From NCBI GenBank assembly GCA_023091665.1, contig JALJCQ010000003.1:744001-808000 (forward strand): 64,000 nt of DNA, written 5' to 3'. The DNA comes from Pythium myriotylum (taxonomy: Eukaryota > Oomycota > Peronosporomycetes > Pythiales > Pythiaceae). This document shows positions 29,211-38,569 of this stretch, one piece after another (the first letter of the stretch is position 1; every line of letters begins with the position of its first letter). The notes under the pieces were generated by a model. It was not told the DNA's origin. It saw only the letters and a list, made by a program, of their open reading frames with translations, and did not search any database. The translations under genes were made by a program, and so were the position numbers.

Positions 29211-29420
29211 GCTGACTGAGCACTGCACGTCTATATTCCACACTCGAGCGGTTTTCACAAGTCGGACGACAACACCGTTTATAACCATCTACTCAATTTA
29301 TAAGTGATCTTGCGCCTCCTTTCATTCTCCTCTTGGGTTTATTTCAGCTGAGAACGTATTACTTAGCAAGACACCATGAGTTAAAAAGCTGAGATGTGAT
29401 GGAAACTTGGTACCTCAGCT

Positions 29421-31562
29421 TCACGTGAGACGAGGCATCGTCTCTTGCTTGTTAGCAGTTGTAGCGATGTCGACTTGTCTTGTATGACGCCGTCTCAACA
29501 GGAGCTGGCTGACGAGTTTGGACGCGACTCCGATCGCTGCCACGAGACCTACGCATCCCACGAGCACCGCGACGGCCGTGGATGGACCGAAGCCCTTTGT
29601 GAGCCCACCGCCGTCGACAAGCACTGTCGTGCACCTTGGTCCACCCCACGTGTTCCCTGTGCACTCACATTTGGCGTCTTTCGAGCACTTGCCTGTCGTG
29701 ATTCTATGGGCGACTCCTTTCGTCGTAACAGTGCAGTCGCTATGGGAGAAGCACGGAGCGCCGCCCTGCACGGGTACCCATTTGTTCTTGGGGTCCTCGT
29801 ACTCATGGATGTGGCCACTGATCCACTTCTTGGTTGGGTGCGTCGGTGGGTCGCACCCGATCGTCATGTTGGATTTCGAGGATGTGTCTTGATAGATGCG
29901 GATGTAGTCAATCTTAAGGTGCATGGGAAACTCGTCGCAGATGCGGTTCACCGAAGCACTGGATCCATCACCGCGACACGGACGCCCAGGGTTCGGAGGC
30001 GTTGCACTCCAGCTTGTGGATAGGGCGACATTGAAGATGACGTACATGGGCTCTTCGAGCATGAGCTTGCGAGGGTTCGTTCGGCCATCGTCCTGTGGCG
30101 GGTTCTCGATGCTCTCGGCTGGAATCTCGAACACAACAACACCCTCGATCATCCAGCGCACGTATCCTTGAGGACCTGTGACCCACTCAAGCTGGTAGCG
30201 CACGAACCCTGTGTACGCAGCGAGAGGGAGACCGGTGTTGGCCGAGAGTGCGTCCATCTGGTAGTTGAAATTGGGAAGCGCGTTCGTTCGTTCGTCGCCC
30301 TCACGTCGAGGGCTCTGACACTTGGTGTCGGTATTATCCGGGTCACAGAGGTAAGCTCCTCGGTATCCGTTAATGTGGGGCATGCAGCCACCAATATCGT
30401 TGACTCCCCAGTGCCGACTTGAGTTGGGCATGCGTCCTAGCTCCGAGTACCCGTCGTGAGACCCCGGGCACGCGTTGACGTCCGACTGACACGTGTTGTC
30501 TGAGAAACCCCGCCTGGCGTTTGCAAGTACGGCCGTCGCGTCCTGTATCTGCGTCGCGTCGATCGTACAGGCCGTATTGGGCGCGTACCGCAAGCCCTGA
30601 TACCACGTGCGGTGACCTCGCGCTGCGTACGTGGCATTCGGGATACCAGGAAAATTGGCCCCGGCGGTCTTGCAACTGTTGCGGTAGAAGCAGAGAGAGT
30701 CGGTGCCGTCAGCGTCGCCGGGCTTGAAAGGTCGGAACTGTGGTGGCATACCCGGTGCCACTTGTATAGACTCTGAGACGTCCGTGCCGCCGCCTTCCAC
30801 GAGGTCGATCTCAGGCGCCCCGCGACCCTGGTACCCATGAAGCCCGAAGCCCGGGTTCGCATTGCAGGCATTGATCCGCTGGTCCTTCTTGTACTCATCC
30901 GTGCATTCGTTGAAACTCCAAGGCCACATGCGGTTGGTTGACCCCGTGAACAAGGCTCGCCCCAAGTTCCCCATGAACCAGATCCCGGGCCAAGTCGGGT
31001 AAAACTCCAAAGTTTTGACGCGGTTGCTCGCCGATACCAAGTCCGGGTTCCCTGATGCGCCTGACACGGCACCGGGCAGCTGTGCGCTAACCTCTACGAA
31101 GCCGCCTTGAAAACAGAACTTGTTCCAGGTCTGGACCATCCCCGACCTGTAGAACATCGTGTGGTCCTGGAATTCGGGCGGCCGCGTGTAGGCGTTGAAC
31201 ACGGAAAATACAATACCCGGATCTTCCTGGACTTGAATCTGGAAGACACCACGTCCGTCCGAATCGTTCCGCGTTGACGTCATGTTGATCGAGTAGTACT
31301 CGAGCGCAGCGTTGACACCGTCGGGCAACTCGAGCGCCGTCCAAAGGTAGTCCTGGCCTGCCGAGAAATCCCGACCGGGCACGTTGAACTCGTCGGAGAA
31401 TACCAGCTCCCAAGATGCCCCCCGAGAGGAGACGACACGGTACACGCTTGTGGGAGTGTGCACATCAACCCAGGGCTTGACACCCGACTTGGCCGGTAAT
31501 TCAAGAGCAGACGCGGCCATGCGCAGACCTGAATAAACGAGAACGACGATACCCACTGCCAT
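29421..31562 (-). CDS. SKN1/KRE6-like GH16-type beta-glucan enzyme
   Basis: Single-exon gene of 713 residues; ATG at 31562. The SKN1/KRE6 family (glycoside hydrolase 16 fold) is needed for beta-1,6-glucan synthesis in fungi and is also found in oomycetes. Family blocks are clear: WELVFSDEFNVPGRDFSAGQ, TWPGIWFMGNLGRA, MWPWSFNECTDEYK, and the catalytic box GRGAPEIDLVEGGG with the Glu-x-Asp-xx-Glu pattern near residue 249. The N-terminus (MAVGIVVLVYSGLRMAA) is a short signal or anchor rather than the long cytosolic tail of yeast KRE6. The C-terminus has an EGF-like Cys cluster (CFSHSDC, CSKDAKCECTGNTWGGPRC) and then one membrane span (VAVLVGCVGLVAAIGVA) with a short basic tail, so the enzyme is probably anchored with its domain outside or in the lumen. 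It sits in the spacer of the inverted repeat. Confidence 0.9.
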   Translation of the reverse strand: MAVGIVVLVYSGLRMAASALELPAKSGVKPWVDVHTPTSVYRVVSSRGASWELVFSDEFNVPGRDFSAGQDYLWTALELPDGVNAALEYYSINMTSTRNDSDGRGVFQIQVQEDPGIVFSVFNAYTRPPEFQDHTMFYRSGMVQTWNKFCFQGGFVEVSAQLPGAVSGASGNPDLVSASNRVKTLEFYPTWPGIWFMGNLGRALFTGSTNRMWPWSFNECTDEYKKDQRINACNANPGFGLHGYQGRGAPEIDLVEGGGTDVSESIQVAPGMPPQFRPFKPGDADGTDSLCFYRNSCKTAGANFPGIPNATYAARGHRTWYQGLRYAPNTACTIDATQIQDATAVLANARRGFSDNTCQSDVNACPGSHDGYSELGRMPNSSRHWGVNDIGGCMPHINGYRGAYLCDPDNTDTKCQSPRREGDERTNALPNFNYQMDALSANTGLPLAAYTGFVRYQLEWVTGPQGYVRWMIEGVVVFEIPAESIENPPQDDGRTNPRKLMLEEPMYVIFNVALSTSWSATPPNPGRPCRGDGSSASVNRICDEFPMHLKIDYIRIYQDTSSKSNMTIGCDPPTHPTKKWISGHIHEYEDPKNKWVPVQGGAPCFSHSDCTVTTKGVAHRITTGKCSKDAKCECTGNTWGGPRCTTVLVDGGGLTKGFGPSTAVAVLVGCVGLVAAIGVASKLVSQLLLRRRHTRQVDIATTANKQETMPRLT

Positions 31563-31716
31563 TCAACAGTGCGCTTCTCGATCAAGGGTGCCTGCCCGTT
31601 GGGCTAGCTCAAAGAAAGTTCATTCAGGAATGGGACGAGGGATGCTCATGTCTCCGCAAAAGAAAGCTCTTGTTAGGAGTATTAGTGCAAGCCTAATGGC
31701 TAACCATGGAACGTGA

Positions 31717-32247
31717 TCAGCAGTAGAAGAGCCCACCGTACGCGAGGCCCAGACCACAACCGCCACCCCACAAACCCGCGCCAAACGCGTTCCAGTACCC
31801 CAGAGGATACGCCCAGCCGCCCAAACCCCCACACGAGTACCCGAAGCGGTACGGCCCGAAGCTGCCCCAGCCACCCCAGCCACCCCAACCGCCCAGGCCA
31901 CCCCATCCGAGACCTCCCCAGAACTCTTGCAACGCCTCCTTCTCCGTTTCCTTCTCCTCCCCACTCTCACTCTCACCCTTGCCGTCGCTCATGGTCGTCG
32001 TGTCCGTCGCCCCATCTGCCGTCTCCGTTTTCACCACGGCGTCAAAGTTGGACGGCTTCTCGATCGGCTCGGTCGCTCCCGTGAGCACGATGCCGGCGGG
32101 CGGCGTGATCTTCTGCGCGGCCTCCAAGGCCTCCTGTGGCGTGGGCACGTGGGCGATGTTGGCGTTCACATTCGCATTGGCGTTGGCGTTGGCGGCTGCG
32201 AGCACGACGCAGGCGGCAACGGAGGCGGCGAAGGAAGCGATCTTCAT
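31717..32247 (-). CDS. Secreted Gly/Trp-rich protein, copy 2 (176 aa)
   Basis: Third family member by divergence, on the minus strand within the inverted-repeat spacer. ATG at 32247 opens the same signal peptide (MKIASFAASVAACVVLAA). The Asn-Ala run is shorter than in the other copies, and scattered changes occur (MSDGKGESESG for MSGAKGEDESG, EFWGG for EYWGG, GSFGPYRF for GGFKPYRF or GGFGPYRF). Homology to the other copies includes about 60 bp just upstream of the coding region and ends almost exactly at the stop codon. Function inferred as extracellular structural protein, as for copy 1. Confidence 0.82.
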   Translation of the reverse strand: MKIASFAASVAACVVLAAANANANANVNANIAHVPTPQEALEAAQKITPPAGIVLTGATEPIEKPSNFDAVVKTETADGATDTTTMSDGKGESESGEEKETEKEALQEFWGGLGWGGLGGWGGWGGWGSFGPYRFGYSCGGLGGWAYPLGYWNAFGAGLWGGGCGLGLAYGGLFYC

Positions 32248-32437
32248 GGTTGGTGAGTTGGTCTTGAGTTGTGTTGGTCTTGTTGTGTTGGTCGCGAAAG
32301 GCGAAGTGCGAGTCGTGGGGTAGCAGGATCTTGGATTGGATTTGCTGCGTGTGCACCAGGACACCCATCATTACTGAGTGATAGGAAGCATGGGGGCGAT
32401 TTTGTGGAATCGCGACAAGAACTCCGACGATCACTGA

Positions 32438-32570
32438 GTTATCTGCGACACGAGACAACTTGTTACCTTCACGAATTCGAGACAAAACGTACACAAGAGG
32501 GCCTGGGCGTTTTCATCGGATTTCGTTTGACTCGGGGGCGATTCCATCGGATTTCTGCGGAACTGCCCCT
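32438..32570 (+). repeat. Dispersed noncoding block (copy 2, longer variant)
   Basis: Related to 28450-28553 on the same strand: begins GTTATCTGCGACACGAGAC and ends TCTGCGGAACTGCCCCT, with about 30 bp of extra sequence inside. It lies about 190 bp upstream of the minus-strand copy 2 Gly/Trp-rich gene, in opposite orientation relative to the gene compared with copy 1. It also contains its own short duplication of CATCGGATTTC at about 32515 and 32545. Confidence 0.55.
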
Positions 32571-32691
32571 TTGCCTTAACCATGTCTGACTGATGAAGTT
32601 GATGTGAATATTTTGTCACGCATCGCTCACTACCTTTAGAACTGCATAAATGAGTGAAGAGGCTCGAGCACGGTTGGCCGCTTGATAGCTC

Positions 32692-35600
32692 TCACTCCTG
32701 AGCTAAAAAAAGCTCGAGTATTTTCTGCGCCGTCGTGACGTTATCCCCCGTTGCGACGCTCGCGAAGTGGTAGAAGGCCTCACGCACGCCCAAATGAAGC
32801 ACAATTGGCCTTGTAGACGTGCGACAGGAAAGCTGGTAGAGAGCCGTAGCAGCTGCTAGCTGACCCACATCGTACGTGGTCGTTCGAAGCAAGTTTATGA
32901 GCAGTGGCACGGCCCCAAGCGACACTACCGAGTAAGCGGCAGCTTCACTCTTGTTACAGAGGTAAGCGAGTGTCGCCGCTGCATTCATCGATTCGCTGTT
33001 GTCATTTGAGCGGACGAGGTCCATAAGAGGACCTATCGCGCCAGCGTACACAATCGTGTCTTGATTTACCGGATTGCCATCCGCGATCCTACCCAATGCC
33101 TTTGCACCGTATACCTTCAGCTCCGCAGCGCCGCGGTGAACGATTGCGACGAGCGGAGGAATTACACCAGCTTGAGCGACCCGAGCCTGGTTCTCGGGGC
33201 CACTTTCTGCGATAAATTCGATTGCCTCAGCTGAGAACTCGACCGTTCGTTGGTTGCTAGTAGATAGGCCTCGAACCAACACCGGGAGCACTCCGTAAGC
33301 GATCATATGAGAACAAGATTCGGGCAACTCTAGCGCGAGCGTTGCAAGCGCCTGACAGCCAGCAGCTGAGAGAAGATTGTCCGAACTTTGTGTCGCGCCG
33401 ACGAATAATGGCAGAAAATCGGAGAACCCGAGATCCCCACCGACTGACATTTGCAGACAACTAAACACCTCAATCGCTTTAACACGCTCCTCCGCTAAAC
33501 GAGTTGACTGCATCATCGCGTACAGGTGAGACAACTCCTGCATGGTCGGTCTTGCAATGCTAGTCTTTAGTTTGTCAAGTGAAGCTTTGTCGATGCTGAG
33601 CTGGAAATACTCCATGATCCACAAGCAACCGAACCCGTACGCTCGGTCGTGCAAGTGTCGCGCGTGATCTTTCAGTATACCGGATAGAAGTTCAATAGCT
33701 CCACACGACTTGACAGTAGCTTCGGGGACGAAGTGCAGTGAGTAACGAAACAACCACTGAAGTGCAATTCTCAGCCGATACTCGTCTCGCCCTCGTAACA
33801 CACTCAACAAGTCCTGGTAGTTCGTGGTCGCGTCAATGACTCCCCCATACACGCGAGTGTCTGCAGCGACTGATGCGGGATTGAGCGGAGCTGCTCGCAC
33901 CGGCGCGGTGGTGGAATTACCTCGAACTGCGCTGAGGATTTGGTTAGCGTAGATTTTTTGATGGTCGTTCCCCTCGCGCGAAAAAAACTCAGCCACTCTA
34001 ACCACTCCCAGTTGATCCAACGTGCGTGCATTCGAACGAGTTTGAGCAAGAGCACTTAAGGCCGACAGCGAAGCTGTCTTTGCGTCGTCATCTGATGAAG
34101 ACGTTTGGGCGATCTCCATCAATGCCTCTAGAGCTCCTAGTGAGGCGACAGCCAAACTAAAGCCTTCGCTGTTGCAAACGAGATTGCGTAGCACGACCGC
34201 CGCAAAAGGTTTTTCTTGCACTGAGCCTCGTTTCACAAGATCAACAAGCGGCCCGATGGCGCCACTCTTAGCGACCATATCCTGGTTAGCTGGATGGGAT
34301 TCCGTGAGAGCCTGCAACATCCATGCAGCCCGTGTCGGCTCTTCGTCGGAACCCGACCGAATCAGCTCAACTGCGAGCGATACACCTCCAGCTGCTACGA
34401 TCGCTTCCTTGTTCGGATCGCATTCACGGGCCAGCAACGTCAGAGCCGTGCACGCTGCCATCCTCTGTTCCCCGACCCCGGTCTTTAACAGCTCGAGTAG
34501 CAAGTCAATTCCTCCCTTCTGTGCAACCTCCAACTTCGCTGCGTTGTTGCCGGCTACAACGTGTCCGATCGTCTCCGCAGCACTCTCGCTTTGACGACGG
34601 GTTCCGCGACGAATGAGCGAGAGAAGTGACGAGACTACTCCATGGGAGATCATTGCCGGAGTACAGGATGGCTCCAGAACCGCAAGCGTATACACGCCAC
34701 TCGTTGCTGCAATTGAAACCCACGTATCGCCACTGCTCACGAGGTCCCCGATACGTGGCGCGAGATGAATGAGACCATGTGTTTCAGGCTTCACATGAAC
34801 GAGATTTGCGATTGTCTCGATAGCTTCCGTCCGCTCACTATCAGTGTGGGTGGAGCCAAGCATCCGCTCCAAGACCGAGCGGTCTGATGGTGTTGGGTCA
34901 CGGATGTAGGTCTTGAGGCCCTCGAGTTCTTCGTCCGTCACAGCTCCACGAGCGCGTCCGGGTTCGCGCAGATACGACAACACACTGAGCGCATAGAGTT
35001 GTTGGTGATATCCACTCTTTGGATTCTTCAAAATCGACATAATAGGTTCGAAGCCGCCCCAAGCCACGATCTGTGGACGAATGGCGTTGTAGTAAGCACG
35101 GCGGTAGATCCACTGCAGCGCTTTCTTCACTTGATTCTGTTCGCTGCCTTGAAGCGTAGCGATAAGGTCCGAAATCGGTGTGTCTTCATTGATCACGGCA
35201 ACTTTTGAAGATGATGCACTAAGAGTCATCGAAGAGAACAGTGATGTTGGAGTTTCTGACATAGTCTTCCCAGGTGCAGTTGTCACCGGATCTACTTCAC
35301 AGGTTCCTTCTGACGAACTGGTCGCCGTCGACGCTAATGACGTTGTACTCATCGTGCTCGACCTTGACTTCAAACCCAACTCGATTGGCACGGCGTCGCC
35401 ATCACCACCAAACTGAAGTAACCTTGAGATCACGAACGACAACTTGCACCGCTCACTTGCCTGCTGCTTCGTCATGGACACCACTAAATCCCACGCATCA
35501 TCGTCCAACTCGTCAGGCTGATCCGGGATCTCACCGTGACGCAACAACTGGAACACGATATCGTCCGCCACCGTCGCAAACGGAGGCTCCCCCGTTGCTG

Positions 35601-36882
35601 CCTCAATAATGCACATACCCAACGAGTACACGTCCGAAGCGAATTTCGGTCTTCCCTTCACACACTCTGGTGCACGCCACCTCAACGCACCGGCGCTCTG
35701 TTCCGACTGATTGTTCTTGCCACTTGCACTGCGCTGCACTGCCGATGCTGTCGACGTCGCCGACGACGTCCGCACAGAACTCAACCCAAAGTCCGCCAAC
35801 CGAGCCGTACCGTCCGACCCCACCAAGATATTGTTCAACTTCAGATCCCCGTGCACCACACGGCTCTTGTGCAGATACTCCAGACCCAACGCCGCCTGGT
35901 ACAACAAACGCCACATCTGCGACTGGTGTTGCGGAGACCGACCCAGATACTCGGCCATGTTCCCATTCCCAGCCTCCTCACATACGATGAATGGTGGCGA
36001 CGACACGTGACACGCGCCATACATCTTGATCACATTCGGGTGGTGCAGACGGTACCAGATGTCGATCTCGCCCAGGATGCGGCTCTGCGTCGTGCGGTTG
36101 CCACCGCCAACGAGATCGTCCACCAGTAGCGTTTTCACCACCACACGCGCGCCCGAGTTCCACCGACCAAAGTGCACCGCGCCAAACGAACCCTGCGCGA
36201 ACGGACTCGACTCGTACACCACGTCGCCGCTCGGGATGAACCACGACGGCACCGACGGCACCTCGGCCTTCGACACGCGCACGATCTGCGTGTACAGCTT
36301 CTTGAGCAGACCCAGCATCTCGCTGCTGCGCTCGCTCGCGCGCTGCTCGAACTCGAACTTGAGCACCGTCATCGCCTCCACCTGCGCGCGCGCGTCGCGC
36401 ACCTCGCTCAGCACGCTCGCGCTGTTGTCCACCAACGCCATCAGCACCTGCATCTGCAGCTCGCAGTCCTGCTCCCACTGCTCGCGCCACTCCACCACCA
36501 CGCGAGCCGTCGACACGTTCAGCAGCGCCACCAACGTGTCGATCTCTTCGTTGATGCGCTTCAGCTCGTCCATCATGTTGTTGTACTTCATCAGCCTGTA
36601 CACGAGCGACATGTCCACGTACTTTTGCAGGAACTCGAGGAACGAGTGCAGCAGCTTGGCGAGCTTGTCGATCTTGCTCTGCGCCGGCAGCGGTCGACCC
36701 GAGCGCTGCAGTTTCTGGAGCTCGTCGAGGATGTCGCGCAGGCGCTCGTAGGCGCGCGTGCAGACGGTCTTGGAGTCTTTCATCCGCTGGCAGAGCGACG
36801 CCACGGCCGTGAGCGCCGACGTGAGCGTGTCGAGCCCGACGCTCGTGGTCGCGAGCGCCGCGAGGGCCGAGGCGACCTCCAT
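32692..36882 (-). CDS. Protein kinase with N-terminal helical bundle and armadillo repeats (1396 aa)
   Basis: Intronless gene, ATG 36882. Residues about 1-210 are all helical with hydrophobic heptads (LATTSVGLDTLTSALTAVASL; LLHSFLEFLQKYVDM), reminiscent of the four-helix N-terminal domains of MLKL and related plant and fungal proteins; that match is inferred from pattern only. A TKL-type kinase domain follows (about 222-480): glycine loop AQGSFGAVHFG, VVK lysine, HGDLKLNNIL (near 340) and DFG. The catalytic-loop Arg is replaced by Gly (HGD), making it a non-RD kinase; the Asp, Asn and DFG remain, so activity is possible. From about 560 to the end are armadillo repeats (for example AAKLEVAQKGGIDLLLELL; NQARVAQAGVIPPLVAIV), organised as two homologous halves. 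I infer a signalling kinase with protein-interaction repeats. Confidence 0.85.
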   Translation of the reverse strand: MEVASALAALATTSVGLDTLTSALTAVASLCQRMKDSKTVCTRAYERLRDILDELQKLQRSGRPLPAQSKIDKLAKLLHSFLEFLQKYVDMSLVYRLMKYNNMMDELKRINEEIDTLVALLNVSTARVVVEWREQWEQDCELQMQVLMALVDNSASVLSEVRDARAQVEAMTVLKFEFEQRASERSSEMLGLLKKLYTQIVRVSKAEVPSVPSWFIPSGDVVYESSPFAQGSFGAVHFGRWNSGARVVVKTLLVDDLVGGGNRTTQSRILGEIDIWYRLHHPNVIKMYGACHVSSPPFIVCEEAGNGNMAEYLGRSPQHQSQMWRLLYQAALGLEYLHKSRVVHGDLKLNNILVGSDGTARLADFGLSSVRTSSATSTASAVQRSASGKNNQSEQSAGALRWRAPECVKGRPKFASDVYSLGMCIIEAATGEPPFATVADDIVFQLLRHGEIPDQPDELDDDAWDLVVSMTKQQASERCKLSFVISRLLQFGGDGDAVPIELGLKSRSSTMSTTSLASTATSSSEGTCEVDPVTTAPGKTMSETPTSLFSSMTLSASSSKVAVINEDTPISDLIATLQGSEQNQVKKALQWIYRRAYYNAIRPQIVAWGGFEPIMSILKNPKSGYHQQLYALSVLSYLREPGRARGAVTDEELEGLKTYIRDPTPSDRSVLERMLGSTHTDSERTEAIETIANLVHVKPETHGLIHLAPRIGDLVSSGDTWVSIAATSGVYTLAVLEPSCTPAMISHGVVSSLLSLIRRGTRRQSESAAETIGHVVAGNNAAKLEVAQKGGIDLLLELLKTGVGEQRMAACTALTLLARECDPNKEAIVAAGGVSLAVELIRSGSDEEPTRAAWMLQALTESHPANQDMVAKSGAIGPLVDLVKRGSVQEKPFAAVVLRNLVCNSEGFSLAVASLGALEALMEIAQTSSSDDDAKTASLSALSALAQTRSNARTLDQLGVVRVAEFFSREGNDHQKIYANQILSAVRGNSTTAPVRAAPLNPASVAADTRVYGGVIDATTNYQDLLSVLRGRDEYRLRIALQWLFRYSLHFVPEATVKSCGAIELLSGILKDHARHLHDRAYGFGCLWIMEYFQLSIDKASLDKLKTSIARPTMQELSHLYAMMQSTRLAEERVKAIEVFSCLQMSVGGDLGFSDFLPLFVGATQSSDNLLSAAGCQALATLALELPESCSHMIAYGVLPVLVRGLSTSNQRTVEFSAEAIEFIAESGPENQARVAQAGVIPPLVAIVHRGAAELKVYGAKALGRIADGNPVNQDTIVYAGAIGPLMDLVRSNDNSESMNAAATLAYLCNKSEAAAYSVVSLGAVPLLINLLRTTTYDVGQLAAATALYQLSCRTSTRPIVLHLGVREAFYHFASVATGDNVTTAQKILELFLAQE

Positions 36883-37599
36883 GGCGAGCCGTGCGCTGTG
36901 GCGTGTCGTTGAAGGAATGAGCTGCGGAGAGAAGAGTCAACACGGCGATGGTGCGTATCTTGAAGGTGGCTGCTTGACACCCATCGGCGCGCGAGGAGCT
37001 CACTTCAAGTGATGACCGAAGTGGTCAGCGAGACGCTGGCGACATCTGCGAATGGCGGCGGGAAGCATGTCACTCGCGCGGGGATGCGAGGAGCTCACAT
37101 TCGAAAAATCCGAAATCCGACCGACCGACGAGACGAGACAAAGCAACGGCTTCCTTGGAGTGATTTTGAGTGAGATGGGGCCATTCTCAGTCAGAAAAGC
37201 GTGCGAGATGACTGAAGATGGTGTTCAGTGGCTTCAAGTTGAACGTACTACTGTACTATACGTCTGGCCATGGCCTCGTCAGGGTCAAGGCGAGAAGGCC
37301 AGAGATGAGACGATCAACTAAGAAGGAATGGATGCCAGGGAAAGTACGCCATGACGCCGTGAGGGGACGTGCGCAGCTCACTTCTCTCTCTCTCTCTATC
37401 TATCTCTATCTGCATCGCTTGTTTAGACTAGGACATCATTTCATGAGTCACGGCGTGGTGAGGTACAAATGCAGTGGTCGTAGCGCCTCGTCAGTCAGAC
37501 TAAAGAGCTGAGGTGCTTCGCTTTCATCGCATCTCAGCTTGTCAACTCTTGGTGTCTTGCTGACTGCATGTTGTTAGGTTTAGCTAAAATGAACCCAAT
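36883..37599. other. Gene-free interval with CT-rich microsatellite
   Basis: A 0.7-kb gap upstream of the armadillo kinase, up to the right inverted-repeat arm. It contains a CT/CTAT simple repeat at 37381-37411. The last about 20 bp before 37600 still resemble the sequence just outside the left arm (GGGTT, AGCT), showing that the duplication was once slightly longer. No coding sequence seen. Confidence 0.55.
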
Positions 37600-37720
37600 A
37601 GGAGAATGAAAGGAGGCGCAAGATCACTTATAAATTGAGTAGATGGTTATAAACGGTGTTGTCGTCCGACTTGTGAAAACCGCTCGAGTGTGGAATATAG
37701 ACGTGCAGTGCTCAGTCAGC

Positions 37721-38269
37721 TCAGCAGTAGAAGAGCCCACCGTACGCGAGGCCCAGACCACAACCGCCACCCCACAAACCCGCGCCAAACGCGTTCCAGT
37801 ACCCCAGAGGATACGCCCAGCCGCCCAAACCCCCACACGAGTACCCGAAGCGGTACGGCCCGAAGCCGCCCCAGCCACCCCAGCCACCCCAACCGCGCAG
37901 GCCACCCCATCCGAGACCTCCCCAGTACTCTTGCAACGCCTCCTTCTCCGTTTCCTTCTCCTCCCCACTCTCATCCTCGCCCTTGGCGCCGCTCATGGTC
38001 GTCGTGTCCGTCGCCCCATCTGCCGTCTCCGTTTTCACCACGGCGTCAAAGTTGGACGGCTTCTCGATCGGCTCGGTCGCTCCCGTGAGCACGATGCCGG
38101 CGGGCGGCGTGATCTTCTGCGCGGCCTCCAAGGCCTCCTGTGGCGTGGGCACGTGGGCGATGTTGGCGTCCACATTCGCATTGGCGTTGGCGTTAGCGTT
38201 GGCGTTGGCGTTGGTGGCTGCGAGCACGACGCAGGCGGCAACGGAGGCGGCGAAGGAAGCGATCTTCAT
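37721..38269 (-). CDS. Secreted Gly/Trp-rich protein, copy 3 (182 aa)
   Basis: Mirror copy of the gene at 28662-29210. The protein is identical except for one residue (GGFGPYRF in place of GGFKPYRF), caused by three adjacent base changes. Same signal peptide, Asn-Ala run, acidic linker and GW-rich C-terminal domain ending in Cys. It follows transporter C in the same direction, 300 bp past its stop, exactly as copy 1 follows transporter B. The whole transporter-end/GW-gene pair is therefore duplicated as a unit. Confidence 0.82.
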   Translation of the reverse strand: MKIASFAASVAACVVLAATNANANANANANANVDANIAHVPTPQEALEAAQKITPPAGIVLTGATEPIEKPSNFDAVVKTETADGATDTTTMSGAKGEDESGEEKETEKEALQEYWGGLGWGGLRGWGGWGGWGGFGPYRFGYSCGGLGGWAYPLGYWNAFGAGLWGGGCGLGLAYGGLFYC

Positions 38270-38377
38270 GGTTGGTGAGTCGGTCTTGTTGTGTTGGTCG
38301 CGAAAGGCGAAGTGCGAGTCGTGGGGCAGCGACACCGTGGCTTGAATTGGCTGTCCAAGCTCTCAATCGTGGTCGCG

Positions 38378-38481
38378 AGGGGCAGTTCCGCGGAAATCCG
38401 TTGGAAAAGTACCCGAGTCAGTTTCACCGATTCTACAGCCAGGAAGTTGAAGGCAACATCTCGTCTCATGTCGCAGATAAC
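38378..38481 (-). repeat. Dispersed noncoding block (copy in right arm)
   Basis: Inverted counterpart of 28450-28553 within the right arm, located between transporter C and its Gly/Trp-rich gene. It reads as GGCAGTTCCGCGGAAATCC to GTCTCATGTCGCAGATAAC on the plus strand. Confidence 0.6.
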
Positions 38482-38569
38482 TTTCCCGGTCTCCATTGAT
38501 CGAAGCCATCCACAATTGATTGACGGAGAGCTCACGCTCCAAGCACTTTCCTCTAACGTTACTCTAACT

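Larger units (their letters stand above)
27009..29331 (+). repeat. Left arm of 2.3-kb near-perfect inverted repeat
   Basis: A 2323-bp segment matched in reverse complement by 37600-39922 with equal length; left position x pairs with 66931 minus x. Differences I found are one base at the LLKVQ/LLTVQ codon and three adjacent bases in the Gly/Trp-rich gene (Lys/Gly), so about 99.8 percent identity. The arm covers the last 1.35 kb of transporter B, the intergenic region, the whole Gly/Trp-rich gene and its 3-prime flank. Weak similarity continues for about 20 bp past 29331. Confidence 0.95.

Noticed and set aside
37381..37411. CT/CTAT repeat as part of a functional array
   Set aside because: Ordinary microsatellite without unit structure or conserved flanks.
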